From Streptomyces sp. MMG1533 (GTDB taxonomy: Bacteria > Actinomycetota > Actinomycetes > Streptomycetales > Streptomycetaceae), in NCBI RefSeq assembly GCF_001279775.1, contig NZ_LGDG01000041.1, positions 62,001 through 126,000 on the forward strand: a DNA stretch of 64,000 nt. The letters are read 5' to 3'. The notes beneath the pieces are model-generated. The model searched no databases, had not been told where the DNA came from, and was given only the letters and a program-made list of their open reading frames with translations. Within the stretch, counting starts at the first letter, position 1; each line of letters starts with the position of its first letter. The position numbers were made by a program, and so were the translations under genes. This document shows, piece after piece, positions 1 to 8,199 of this stretch.

Positions 1-863
1 CCGGCCGACCGCGCCGCCTCCACCAGCCGTCGCCGCTGGTCCTCGTCGGCGAGCGCGCCGGTCGGGTTGTGGAAGTCGGCGACCACGTACGCGATCCGCG
101 GCGCGGCGTCCCGCAGGACCTGCCGCCAGCGGTCCATGTCCCAGCCGGCGAGGCCCTCGGCCATCGCGACGGGCACCAGGCGGGCGCCCGCCGCCCGCAT
201 CAGCTGGAGGATGTTGGCGTACGACGGCGATTCCACGGCGATGCGCTCACCGCGTCCCGCGAACAGATGACAGATCGCGTCGATCGCGCCCATCGCGCCG
301 GTCGTCACCATGATCTGCTCGGGCATCGTCGGGATCCCGCGCGAGGTGTACCGCTCGGCGATCATCGCGCGCAGTGCGGGCAGCCCGGCCGGATAGTCGC
401 CGTGAGTGTGGGCGTACGGCGGCAGCTCTTCCAGGGCGCCCTGCACGGCCCGGGTCAGCCACGGTTCGGGGGCGGGGAGCGCCGCGCAGCCGAGGTCGAT
501 GATCGAGCCGAGGGCCTCGGGGGGCAGGGGTTCGAGACCGCGCGCGGGCAGCGGGTTCCCGGCCGGTACCGCCGTCCAACTGCCCGCCCCGCGCCGGGAC
601 TCCAGGAACCCCTCGGCGCGCAGAGCCTCGTACGCCGCCGCGACCGTCGTACGGCTCACGGACAGGGACAGCGCGAGCTCCCGCTCGGCGGGCAGCCTGG
701 CGGCGACCGGCACCCGTCCCTCGAGGACCAGCAGCCGGATCCCGTCGGCGAGCGCACGGTAGGCGGGCGGGCGGCGTGTCCCCGGGCCGGCCGGGCGGTC
801 CTGCTGGGAGTTGAGCAGCCGGGCGAGCTGCGCGGCACCCATTGCCGAGGTCCACTGCGCCAT
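1..863 (-). CDS. MocR/PdxR-type GntR regulator with aminotransferase-like domain (3' end outside window)
   Basis: The translation begins MAQWTSAMGAAQLARLL at the ATG at 863 and stays open to the window edge, so the C-terminal third or more is missing. Residues about 30-95 form a GntR winged helix (PAYRALADGIRLLVLEGRVP, then LPAERELA and SRTTVAAAYEALRAEGFL). After a linker comes a fold-type I aminotransferase-like region with the motifs YPAGLPALRAMIAER, TTGAMGAIDAICHLF and DFHNPTGA. This is the MocR architecture: a DNA-binding domain fused to a PLP-binding aminotransferase relative used as an effector sensor. The gene is divergent from a YczE-family membrane protein, and this pairing recurs widely, so the regulator probably controls that neighbour. 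The PLP lysine lies beyond the window, so effector chemistry cannot be judged. Confidence 0.9.
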   Translation of the reverse strand, partial: MAQWTSAMGAAQLARLLNSQQDRPAGPGTRRPPAYRALADGIRLLVLEGRVPVAARLPAERELALSLSVSRTTVAAAYEALRAEGFLESRRGAGSWTAVPAGNPLPARGLEPLPPEALGSIIDLGCAALPAPEPWLTRAVQGALEELPPYAHTHGDYPAGLPALRAMIAERYTSRGIPTMPEQIMVTTGAMGAIDAICHLFAGRGERIAVESPSYANILQLMRAAGARLVPVAMAEGLAGWDMDRWRQVLRDAAPRIAYVVADFHNPTGALADEDQRRRLVEAARSA

Positions 864-927
864 GGAAATCAGTCCACCTTCCCCGAATTGGCCATGGATG
901 ATGTTTCCACCCAAGCCACAGGGTGTC

Positions 928-1623
928 ATGCGTCAGGCCACTACCACCACACAGGGGGACCTCTTGTCCACGAAGAGCCCGAGCCGTCTCGGGCGCCGCT
1001 TGATCCAGCTGTACGTCGGTCTCGCGCTGTACGGGGCGAGTTCGGCGCTCCTCGTCGAGGCGGGTCTGGGTCTGGAGCCCTGGAACGTGCTCCATCAGGG
1101 CCTGGCCGAACTCACCGGCCTGACGATCGGCGTCGTGTCGATCTTCGTCGGTGCGGCAGTGCTGCTCCTGTGGATCCCACTGCGCCAGCGCCCGGGCCTC
1201 GGCACGGTCTCCAACGTCTTCGTGGTCGGCATCGCCATGGACGGCACGCTCGCCGCCGTTCCCGCGGCACACACCCTCGCCGTACGCATTCCCCTTCTCC
1301 TGGTCGGCATCCTGCTCAACGGCGTGGCCACCGGCCTCTACATCGCCGCCCGCCTCGGACCGGGCCCGCGGGACGGGCTGATGACCGGCCTGCACCGGCG
1401 CACGGGCCGCTCGATCCGTCTGATGCGGACGGCCGTCGAGGTGGCGGTCGTCGTGACGGGCTTCGCCCTGGGCGGCACCATCGGCATCGGCACCGTGCTG
1501 TACGCGGTGTCGATCGGCCCGCTCGCCCAGTTCTTCCTGCGCATGTTCGCCGTCCCGTCGGCATCCGACGGCAGCGCGGTCGTTGCCACCGGGCAACCCC
1601 GGCAGGCGATACTTCGACCGTGA
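928..1623 (+). CDS. YczE/YyaS/YitT-family integral membrane protein
   Basis: This is a roughly 231-residue hydrophobic protein with about five membrane segments, starting at RRLIQLYVGLALYGASSALL. The family signature region LEPWNVLHQGL and the later GPRDGLMTGL are both present. YczE relatives are uncharacterised membrane proteins often encoded next to MocR regulators, as here, and transport or export is only presumed. I chose the ATG at 928. A TTG at 964 preceded by a purine-rich AGGGGGA is a credible alternative and would shorten the N-terminus by 12 residues. The stop overlaps the GTG of the following phosphodiesterase gene by four bases, so the two are likely translationally coupled. Confidence 0.8.
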   Translation: MRQATTTTQGDLLSTKSPSRLGRRLIQLYVGLALYGASSALLVEAGLGLEPWNVLHQGLAELTGLTIGVVSIFVGAAVLLLWIPLRQRPGLGTVSNVFVVGIAMDGTLAAVPAAHTLAVRIPLLLVGILLNGVATGLYIAARLGPGPRDGLMTGLHRRTGRSIRLMRTAVEVAVVVTGFALGGTIGIGTVLYAVSIGPLAQFFLRMFAVPSASDGSAVVATGQPRQAILRP

Positions 1624-2387
1624 CACCGCGGATACGCCATCCCTACCTCGACCACCCCGGCCCGATCGCCTTCGCCCACCGCGGCGGGGCGGCGGACGGC
1701 CTGGAGAACACCGCGCTGCAGTTCCGGCGCGCGGTCGAGGCGGGCTACCGCTACCTGGAGACCGACGTCCACGCCAGCGCGGACGGCAGGCTCGTCGCCT
1801 TCCACGACGCGACCCTGGACCGGGTGACCGACGGGGCGGGCCGGATCGCGGACCTGCCCTGGAAGGACGTACGGCACGCGCGCGTGGCGGGCAAGGAACC
1901 GGTACCCCTCTTCGAAGAGCTCCTGGAGACCTTCCCCGACGTGCGCTGGAACGTGGACGTCAAGGCGGAGCCGGCGCTGTCGCCCCTCCTGGAGCTGATC
2001 GAGCGCACGAACTCCTGGGACCGGATCTGCGTCGGCTCGTTCGCCGAGGCGCGTGTGGTCCGTGCCCAGCGGCTGGCCGGACCGCGCCTGGCGACGTCGT
2101 ACGGCACCCGTGGCGTCCTCAACCTGCGGCTGCGCTCCTGGGGGCTCCCGGCAGCGGTGCGCCGCTCCGCGGTCGCCGCGCAGGTGCCCGAGATCCAGTC
2201 GGGCATCCAGGTCGTCGACCACCGTTTCCTGCGCACCGCCCATGCGCTCGGGCTGCAGGTCCACGTGTGGACGGTGAACGAGCCGGAACGGATGCACCGG
2301 CTCCTGGACCTGGGCGTCGATGGCATCATGACCGATCACATCGACACACTGCGCAAGGTCATGGAGGACCGGGGCACCTGGGTCTGA
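1620..2387 (+). CDS. Glycerophosphodiester phosphodiesterase family protein
   Basis: This 255-residue GDPD-fold protein has the family hallmarks in order: FAHRGGA with the catalytic His near residue 19, the NT..Q..A stretch, LETDVHASADG with the metal-binding Glu/Asp pair, FHDATLDRVTDG, WNVDVKAE, and the C-terminal VHVWTVNEPERM and GVDGIMTDH. The family hydrolyses glycerophosphodiesters to sn-glycerol 3-phosphate and an alcohol, recycling phospholipid headgroups. There is no signal peptide, so it is probably cytoplasmic. It starts at a GTG overlapping the upstream stop codon (GTGA), which implies coupling with the YczE-like gene. Substrate is not predictable from sequence. Confidence 0.92.
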   Translation: MTPRIRHPYLDHPGPIAFAHRGGAADGLENTALQFRRAVEAGYRYLETDVHASADGRLVAFHDATLDRVTDGAGRIADLPWKDVRHARVAGKEPVPLFEELLETFPDVRWNVDVKAEPALSPLLELIERTNSWDRICVGSFAEARVVRAQRLAGPRLATSYGTRGVLNLRLRSWGLPAAVRRSAVAAQVPEIQSGIQVVDHRFLRTAHALGLQVHVWTVNEPERMHRLLDLGVDGIMTDHIDTLRKVMEDRGTWV

Positions 2388-2442
2388 CCCTTCCCGTTTC
2401 CCGGCCCGCGCACGGCACCTTCACGGGGAAGCGAGGGCACGG

Positions 2443-3798
2443 GTGGGCACCGACACCGTGCGGGCGGGCTCGGCGGACGAGGCCGCCGAACGGCGGCGCG
2501 AGCAGCGCGGCTGGTACTTCTACGACTGGGCCTGCTCCGTCTACTCGACGAGCGTGCTCACCGTGTTCCTGGGCCCCTATCTGACCTCGGTCGCCAAGTC
2601 GGCGGCGGACGCGGACGGCTTCGTGCATCCGCTGGGGATCCCGGTGCGCGCCGGCTCCTTCTTCGCCTACTCGGTGTCCCTGTCGGTGGTGGTGGCCGTG
2701 CTGGTGATGCCCCTGGTGGGCGCCGCCGCCGACCGTACCGGCCGCAAGAAGCCCCTTCTGGCTGCCGCTGCCTACACCGGGGCCGCGGCCACGACGGGCA
2801 TGTTCTTCCTCGGCGGCGACCGCTATCTGCTCGGCGGCTTTCTGCTGGTCGTCGCCAACGCCGCGCAGTCCGTGGCGATGATGCTCTACAACTCCTACCT
2901 GCCCCAGATCGCCCCGCCCGAGGAGCGCGACGCCGTCTCCTCCCGGGGCTGGGCCTTCGGGTACGCGGCGGGCGCGCTCGTCCTGGTCGCGAACCTCGTC
3001 CTCTACACCGGCCACGAGTCCTTCGGGCTCTCGGAGGGCGCCGCGGTCCGCATCTGTCTCGCGTCCGCCGGTCTGTGGTGGGGCGCCTTCGCCCTCATCC
3101 CCCTGCGGCGGCTGCGCGACCGCCGCTCCGGCCCCAAGACCACGCGGGAGGCCACGGCTCCCGGCTTCCGCCAGCTCGCCGCCACGGTCCGCGACATGCG
3201 CCGCCACCCACTGACCCTGGCCTTCCTGCTGGCGTACCTCATCTACAACGACGGCATCCAGACCGTGATCTCCCAGGCGTCGGTCTACGGCTCCGAGGAG
3301 CTCGGGCTCGGGCAGTCGACGCTCATCGGCGCCGTGCTGCTGGTCCAGGTGCTCGCGGTGGCGGGGGCGCTGACGATGGGGCTGCTCGCCCGGATCTACG
3401 GCGCCAAACGCACGATCCTGGGCTCGCTGGTCGCCTGGACGCTGACTCTGGGCGCCGGGTACTTCCTGCCGGCCGGGGCACCCGTGTGGTTCTTCGTGCT
3501 GGCCGCCGGGATCGGCCTCGTCCTCGGCGGCAGCCAGGCGCTGTCCCGGTCGCTGTTCTCCCATCTCGTGCCGCCCGGCAAGGAGGCCGAATACTTTTCG
3601 GCGTACGAGATGAGCGACCGGGGCATGAGCTGGCTGGGCCCGCTGCTGTTCGGGATCACCTACCAGGTAACCGGAAGTTATCGGGACGCGATCATCTCGC
3701 TGGTGGCCTTCTTCGTCATCGGGTTCGTGCTGCTCGCGAGGGTTCCGGTGCGGCGGGCGATCGGCGACGCGGGCAATCCGATTCCCGAGAGGATTTAG
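2443..3798 (+). CDS. MFS transporter, Atg22-like/UMF1 family
   Basis: This 451-residue protein has about 12 predicted membrane helices. Its N-terminal RGWYFYDWACSVYSTSVLTVF motif is characteristic of the vacuole-effluxer (Atg22-like, UMF1) branch of the major facilitator superfamily. DRTGRKKPLL is the MFS loop 2-3 motif, and SLFSHLVPPGKEAEYF is conserved in this branch. Fungal Atg22 exports amino acids from the vacuole, and the bacterial substrates are unknown. The GTG start at 2443 follows a GCGAGGG ribosome binding site. It lies 55 bp after the GDPD gene in the same direction, so it may belong to the same transcription unit. Confidence 0.88.
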   Translation: MGTDTVRAGSADEAAERRREQRGWYFYDWACSVYSTSVLTVFLGPYLTSVAKSAADADGFVHPLGIPVRAGSFFAYSVSLSVVVAVLVMPLVGAAADRTGRKKPLLAAAAYTGAAATTGMFFLGGDRYLLGGFLLVVANAAQSVAMMLYNSYLPQIAPPEERDAVSSRGWAFGYAAGALVLVANLVLYTGHESFGLSEGAAVRICLASAGLWWGAFALIPLRRLRDRRSGPKTTREATAPGFRQLAATVRDMRRHPLTLAFLLAYLIYNDGIQTVISQASVYGSEELGLGQSTLIGAVLLVQVLAVAGALTMGLLARIYGAKRTILGSLVAWTLTLGAGYFLPAGAPVWFFVLAAGIGLVLGGSQALSRSLFSHLVPPGKEAEYFSAYEMSDRGMSWLGPLLFGITYQVTGSYRDAIISLVAFFVIGFVLLARVPVRRAIGDAGNPIPERI

Positions 3799-3884
3799 CG
3801 TTCAACACCAAAGCGCTGTAGTGTACGCGTTTGGCCTGCCAGGCGTACCGTTACTGCGCGTCAAAGATGCCGAAACGCTGGGTG

Positions 3885-3902
3885 ACATCTGCTAGCAGAT
3901 GT
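3885..3902. promoter_or_regulatory. 18-bp perfect palindrome upstream of rbpA
   Basis: ACATCTGCTAGCAGATGT is a perfect palindrome lying about 75 bp upstream of the sigma-R-type promoter of rbpA and 87 bp after the MFS stop codon. It has no loop and no T-run, so it looks more like a regulator-binding site than a terminator. I do not recognise the regulator. Confidence 0.4.
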
Positions 3903-3977
3903 GACAAACCGGGCGCTGGTGGGTACAACAAGGGGCGGCTACGACGGCGACGCATTGCCCGGGACGGGACCCGGAAC

Positions 3978-4004
3978 GGGAATCTTTACCGCCGACCGGA
4001 CGTT
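3978..4004 (+). promoter_or_regulatory. Sigma-R (thiol-stress ECF) promoter of rbpA
   Basis: A GGGAAT -35 element at 3978-3983 is followed, after 18 bases, by a CGTT/GTT -10 element ending at 4004. This matches the Streptomyces sigma-R consensus GGAAT-N18/19-GTT. It lies about 60 bp upstream of the rbpA start, and rbpA is a well-known member of the sigma-R regulon in S. coelicolor, so context and motif agree. Expression should therefore rise under disulfide stress. Confidence 0.82.
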
Positions 4005-4065
4005 GACCGGATGACGACGACAGCGACACCTGTCCTGTGGGCGACAAGCCCGGGAGGCACGATTC

Positions 4066-4440
4066 ATGAGTGAGCGAGCTCTTCGCGGCACGCGCCTCGT
4101 GGTGACCAGCTACGAGACGGACCGCGGCATCGACCTGGCCCCGCGCCAGGCCGTGGAGTACGCATGCGAGAAGGGACATCGCTTCGAGATGCCCTTCTCG
4201 GTCGAGGCGGAGATCCCGCCGGAGTGGGAGTGCAAGGTCTGCGGGGCCCAAGCACTCCTCGTGGACGGCGACGGCCCTGAGGAAAAGAAGGCCAAGCCCG
4301 CGCGTACACACTGGGACATGCTGATGGAGAGGCGCACCCGCGAGGAACTCGAAGAGGTCCTCGAGGAGCGCCTGGCTGTTCTGCGCTCCGGCGCAATGAA
4401 CATCGCGGTCCATCCGCGAGACAGCCGGAAGTCGGCGTAG
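4066..4440 (+). CDS. rbpA: RNA polymerase-binding protein RbpA
   Basis: This 124-residue protein is full length and typical for RbpA, the actinobacterial general transcription factor that binds RNA polymerase and group 1/2 sigma factors such as HrdB and stabilises the open complex. The core domain shows the zinc ligands Cys34, His38, Cys56 and Cys59 (YACEKGH, ECKVCG). The C-terminal sigma-interaction helix is RTHWDMLMERRTREELEEV, with the conserved Arg89/Arg90 pair. The ATG at 4066 is preceded by GGGAGG. Transcription from a sigma-R promoter at 3978 fits its role in oxidative and rifampicin stress. A strong hairpin terminator follows. Confidence 0.97.
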   Translation: MSERALRGTRLVVTSYETDRGIDLAPRQAVEYACEKGHRFEMPFSVEAEIPPEWECKVCGAQALLVDGDGPEEKKAKPARTHWDMLMERRTREELEEVLEERLAVLRSGAMNIAVHPRDSRKSA

Positions 4441-4480
4441 TCCCTTAAGGGTCTGGGCGGACATACAACAAGCACACAGC

Positions 4481-4524
4481 AACCGCGGGCGCCGTACGTG
4501 ATCTCACGTACGGCGCCCGCGGTT
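4481..4524. terminator. Bidirectional hairpin terminator between rbpA and fxsA-like gene
   Basis: A perfect 21-bp inverted repeat (4481-4501 and 4504-4524) with a two-base loop lies between the convergent rbpA and FxsA-like genes. It starts AACCGCGGG and ends CCCGCGGTT. The A/T bases at the arm ends give a short T-run on both strands. Confidence 0.9.
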
Positions 4525-4553
4525 TCGTGCGTGCTGCGGTGCGGCCGGACAAC

Positions 4554-5117
4554 TCAGCGCGTCAGCGGCGGGCGCGGATCCTCGGACGCGTCCCCCGGCT
4601 CGTCCCTGACGACCTCGCCCTGGACCACCTTGCCGTCGGGGCGGTGCATGCGAGCCTGCTGGAAGGCGTCGCCCAGGCTGCCCTGGGCGGCCTCGCGGAG
4701 CTTGCGGTCGACGGTGCGCTCCGCGTAGCGGCCGAGGGCCTTCTGGACCGGCGGAATCAGCAGGAGCAGCCCCACCGCGTCGGAGATCAGGCCGGGGATC
4801 ATCAGGAGCAGGCCGCCCAGCATCATCAGGCCGTTGCCGCCGCCGTTGGACGAGCCGGACGGGGCTCCGCCCCTCTGCAGCGCCTCGTTCAGATTCTGGA
4901 AGGCGCGCCGGCCCGCCCGCTTGATGACCACGGAACCGAGCACGAAGCCGCCGAGCAGCAACAGGAACACGGTGATTCCGCTCGTCGCGCCGGCGACCAC
5001 GGTCAGCAGCCAGATCTCCAGCACCAGCCAGGCGGCGACACCCAGCGGCAGGAAGGTGCGCAGCCGGGAGCGCCGGGGCCGGGCGGGATACGTGGGAGTC
5101 GGAGCGCCAGTCGTCAT
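4554..5117 (-). CDS. FxsA-family membrane protein
   Basis: This 187-residue protein has the FxsA core. Two N-terminal membrane helices (LGVAAWLVLEIWLLTVVAG and ITVFLLLLGGFVLGSVVIKR) are followed by an amphipathic stretch, then LGGLLLMIPGLISDAVGLLLLIPPV, the family signature P-G-x-I-x-D-x-x-G. A hydrophilic tail follows. FxsA of E. coli was named for suppression of phage exclusion when overproduced, and its general function is unknown. The gene converges on rbpA and shares its terminator. In other streptomycetes it also sits beside rbpA as far as I recall, so this is core synteny. Confidence 0.92.
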   Translation of the reverse strand: MTTGAPTPTYPARPRRSRLRTFLPLGVAAWLVLEIWLLTVVAGATSGITVFLLLLGGFVLGSVVIKRAGRRAFQNLNEALQRGGAPSGSSNGGGNGLMMLGGLLLMIPGLISDAVGLLLLIPPVQKALGRYAERTVDRKLREAAQGSLGDAFQQARMHRPDGKVVQGEVVRDEPGDASEDPRPPLTR

Positions 5118-5189
5118 GCATCCAGTGTGCCTGGGCCCGGCTCAGCACGGGATAAGAGGACGATCAACCAGGGCTGTGAAGTCGTACGG

Positions 5190-5993
5190 CTACGGCCGGG
5201 AGGGCTTGCCCCGGCCGCCGACGAACTTGCCGACCCGCTCCCCCACACCCCACGTCGTGACCCGCCACAGGGCCTCCACGAGGATGTCGCGGCTCATCTT
5301 GGAGTCGCCGTGCTCGCGCTCCACGAAGGTGATGGGCACCTCGACGACGTGATAGCCCGCCTTGACCGCGCGGCGGGCGAGGTCGACCTGGAAGCAGTAG
5401 CCCTGGGAGGCGACCTCCTCGAGGCCGAGGCCCTCGAGGGTCTCGCGGCGGAAGGCGCGGTATCCGCCGGTGATGTCACGCAGCGGCAGGTCCAGGGCCA
5501 GGCGGGAGTAGAGGCTGCCGCCGCGGGAGATGTACTCGCGGGACTTGGGCCAGTTCACCACCCGGCCACCGGGCACCCAGCGGGAACCGAGGACCAGGTC
5601 GGCACCCTTGAGGGCGGTCAGCAGGCGGGGCAGTTCCTCGGGCTGGTGGGAGCCGTCGGCGTCCATCTCGATCAGGACGCCGTAGCCCTTCTCCATGCCC
5701 CAGCGGAAGCCCGCGAGATAGGCGGCGCCGAGGCCTTCCTTGCCCTTGCGGTGCAGCACCTGGACGTGGTCGTCGTCGACGGTCAGTTCGTCGGCGAGCT
5801 TGCCCGTGCCGTCCGGGCTGTTGTCGTCGGCCACCAGCACGTGCGCCTCGGGAACGGCCTTGCGCACCCGGCCGACGATCGCCTTGATGTTCTCCGCCTC
5901 GTTGTAGGTCGGAATGATCACCAACGCCGTGCCGAGCGGACCGAACTTTCTCCCCCGGTCCTGTGCCGCGAGGGTCCCGTCGCCGTCGTTCAC
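5190..5993 (-). CDS. ppm1: Polyprenol-phosphate mannosyltransferase (Ppm1-type GT2)
   Basis: This 267-residue GT2 glycosyltransferase transfers mannose from GDP-mannose to polyprenol phosphate at the cytoplasmic membrane face. The product is the donor for protein O-mannosylation and glycolipids. Visible motifs are VIIPTYNEAENI, VADDNSPDGTG with the nucleotide-binding Asp, EMDADGSHQPEELPRLL with the DxD metal site, GSRWVPGG and REHGDSKMS. It lacks the fused acyltransferase domain of some mycobacterial relatives, as is normal in Streptomyces. The GTG at 5993 is chosen because AAGGGG lies seven bases upstream. Longer upstream reading frames have no homology-like content. Confidence 0.93.
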   Translation of the reverse strand: MNDGDGTLAAQDRGRKFGPLGTALVIIPTYNEAENIKAIVGRVRKAVPEAHVLVADDNSPDGTGKLADELTVDDDHVQVLHRKGKEGLGAAYLAGFRWGMEKGYGVLIEMDADGSHQPEELPRLLTALKGADLVLGSRWVPGGRVVNWPKSREYISRGGSLYSRLALDLPLRDITGGYRAFRRETLEGLGLEEVASQGYCFQVDLARRAVKAGYHVVEVPITFVEREHGDSKMSRDILVEALWRVTTWGVGERVGKFVGGRGKPSRP

Positions 5994-6550
5994 TGCTGCC
6001 CCTTCAAGTCCGTACGCAGAGGTCCACCATAGTGGCCGCGGCCTGCGATGACGGGACGGGCCGTAAGTATGGTGGTGTCGTTTCCACAAAAGCGGGGTAA
6101 GAGCACGCTCTTCGGGACTGTGCGTACGGGAGCGGGGGCACTGCGTGCTGCGGATGGGGGCCCGGCGCCCTTCGGGCCGACCTGGGACCCGCTGGCTGCG
6201 GGTCGACCGAAAGCCGTTGTCTACTGAGCTCCCGGGCCCCACCCGGGTCACACCTCCCCGACCGGCCGGAACCTTCCCTCGCCGTGGCGCGGACGCTGAG
6301 CCTGGCTGCCAGTGGCGGTGCCCCGGTGCGGCACACCGTCCCTGACCCAGCGGCGCGGCGGCGAGTGCGCGGACGTTCCCCGGTCGGGCGTCCGGTGGTG
6401 GACTCGGCCGAACCTACCGGCCCGCTGCCGTCGGCTGTCAACAGCCGTTCGACCTGCGGATCTTCCGTCAAAGCCCTGGTCAGCGCGGAGGATGCGCAGG
6501 TCGCGCGACGCCGTGACGACGACCGACCGGGGGTGCGCCACCCCGGTAGA
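5994..6550. other. 557-bp region without a convincing gene, hairpin rich
   Basis: The region separates two minus-strand genes. Open frames on both strands are rich in Arg/Pro and show no domain or good start. Three consecutive GC hairpins lie at 6159-6178 (GGCCCG/CGGGCC), 6186-6204 (GACCCGC/GCGGGTC) and 6231-6247 (CCCGGG repeated). This could be a structured leader, an attenuator for the mannosyltransferase gene, or an unannotated RNA. The promoter of ppm1 must lie here, but no clear -35/-10 pair was found. Confidence 0.4.
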
Positions 6551-8152
6551 TCACTCGCCCGGCCGTACGAACACGGTCCGGCCGCCGACCACGGTACGCA
6601 GGCAGACGGGCAGGTCGTGGCCCGGGGTCAGGTCGGGCAGACCGGGGGTGCCGGAGCGGGGGTCGGTCGACCAGCGGGCCACTCGGTCGTCCGGGGCCTG
6701 GACGACCAGTTCGTCCGTGCGCCACACGGCGTAGTCCGCGGGTGCGCCGGGCACCAGGACACCCGCGTCGTCCCGTCCGGTCGCCCGCCAGCCTCCCCGC
6801 GTATGCGCGGTGAACGCGGCGCGTACGGAGACGCGGTGTTCGGGAGTGCGGTGGAAGGCGGCCGCGCGGACCGTGCCCCACGGGTCGAGGGGCGTGACCG
6901 GGCTGTCGGAGCCGAAGGCGAGCGGGACGCCGGCCCGGAGCAGGGCCGCGAAGGGGTTCAGGGTGCGGGCCCGGTCGGCGCCCAGCCGCTGGGCGTACAT
7001 GCCGTCCTCGCCGCCCCACAGCGCGTCGAAGGCGGGCTGGACGGACGCGGTCAGGCCGAGCTCGGCGAAGGCCGCGATCGTCTCGGGGGAGAGCATCTCG
7101 GCGTGTTCGACGCGGTGGCGGGCGGCCCGGACGCGGGCGAGGCCGAGCTTCTCGGCGGCGGCGCGCACGCCCTCGACGACGGTGGCCACGGCGGCGTCGC
7201 CGATCGCGTGGAAGCCCGCCTGGAGGCCCGCCTCGGTGCACGCGGTGACGTGCGCGGCGACGGCGGCGGCGTCCAGGTAGGCGGTGCCGGCGTGCTCGGC
7301 GTCGGTGTACGGCTCGTGCAGGCAGGCGGTGTGTGAGCCGAGGGCGCCGTCCACGAACAGGTCGCCGGCCGCGCCGATCGCGCCCAGCTCGCGTGCCTTC
7401 TCGACGTTCTGCTCGGCCCAGTAGCCGACGACACGGGTGCCCGCCTGCTCGGAAGCGAGCTTCAGCAGAGCCGTGAAGTCGTCCTCGGAGGAGATCTCCG
7501 GGCCCGCGCACTCGTGGACGGTCCCGATGCCGAGGGCGGCGGCGTGGGCGAGTGCGGTGCGCTGAGCCTCGGTGCGCTGCCGCGGTGTGAGGGCGCCGAG
7601 GGCGGCGGAGCGTACGGCGTGGTGGGCGTCGGCGGTCAGCGGGGCGTCCGGAGCGTCGAGACCGGGGGCCAGGTCCACCAGGGCCGTCGTGACGACCGCG
7701 GAGTGGACGTCGATCCGGCTGAGGTACAGGGGGCGGCCGCCGGTGGCCGCGTCGAGTTCGGCGCGGGTCGGGGGGCGGCCGCCGGGCCAGCGGGCGGCGT
7801 CCCAGCCGTGGCCGAGCAGGACGCGGTCGTCCGGGCGGGTGAGGGCGAAGTCCCGTACGAGGGCGAGGGCCGCGTCCAGGGAGGGAGCGTCGGACAGGTC
7901 GAGGCCGGTCAGGGCGAGGCCCGTGGACGTGGTGTGCACGTGCGCGTCCGTGAACGCGGGGGTGACCAGGGCGCCGTCCAGGTCGATCACCTCGTCGACA
8001 CCGTCCGCGAAGGCGTCGGCCGCGCCCTCCGAGCCGACCCAGGCGACTTGGCCGCGCTCCACGACCATCGCCGTCGCGAACGGGTCGGCCGGGCTGTGCA
8101 CCTCGCCGCGGCGGAGGAGGACGGTGGTCGGTTCGGCGGTGCGTTCACTCAT
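6551..8152 (-). CDS. Amidohydrolase family protein (YtcJ-like)
   Basis: This 533-residue metal-dependent hydrolase of the amidohydrolase-3 type has an N-terminal beta-sandwich strand region ending in LDGALVTPAFTDAHVHTTSTG, whose DAHVH supplies the first metal ligands. Later come GWDAARWPGGRPPTRAELD, FHAIGDAA, HRVEHAE and FGSDSPVTPLDPW with the catalytic Asp, near the order expected for the YtcJ group. Members hydrolyse N-acyl or cyclic amide substrates, but the specificity here is unknown. The protein is cytoplasmic by sequence. It is divergently spaced from an AsnC regulator upstream that reads in the same direction, and I see no operon partner. Confidence 0.9.
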   Translation of the reverse strand: MSERTAEPTTVLLRRGEVHSPADPFATAMVVERGQVAWVGSEGAADAFADGVDEVIDLDGALVTPAFTDAHVHTTSTGLALTGLDLSDAPSLDAALALVRDFALTRPDDRVLLGHGWDAARWPGGRPPTRAELDAATGGRPLYLSRIDVHSAVVTTALVDLAPGLDAPDAPLTADAHHAVRSAALGALTPRQRTEAQRTALAHAAALGIGTVHECAGPEISSEDDFTALLKLASEQAGTRVVGYWAEQNVEKARELGAIGAAGDLFVDGALGSHTACLHEPYTDAEHAGTAYLDAAAVAAHVTACTEAGLQAGFHAIGDAAVATVVEGVRAAAEKLGLARVRAARHRVEHAEMLSPETIAAFAELGLTASVQPAFDALWGGEDGMYAQRLGADRARTLNPFAALLRAGVPLAFGSDSPVTPLDPWGTVRAAAFHRTPEHRVSVRAAFTAHTRGGWRATGRDDAGVLVPGAPADYAVWRTDELVVQAPDDRVARWSTDPRSGTPGLPDLTPGHDLPVCLRTVVGGRTVFVRPGE

Positions 8153-8199
8153 GAGGGACAGTTTCGCGCCTCGCTCGGGCCGTCCGGCACGCAGGTCGG

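Noticed and set aside
69..1620. Very long plus-strand open frame running into the GDPD gene
   Set aside because: It is the antisense of the MocR gene and an off-frame of the YczE gene. Only the part from GTG 1620 has domain content.
6004..6471. 155-codon minus-strand frame in the hairpin region
   Set aside because: Arg/Pro/Ser-rich composition, no ribosome binding site, no domain; typical high-GC spurious frame.
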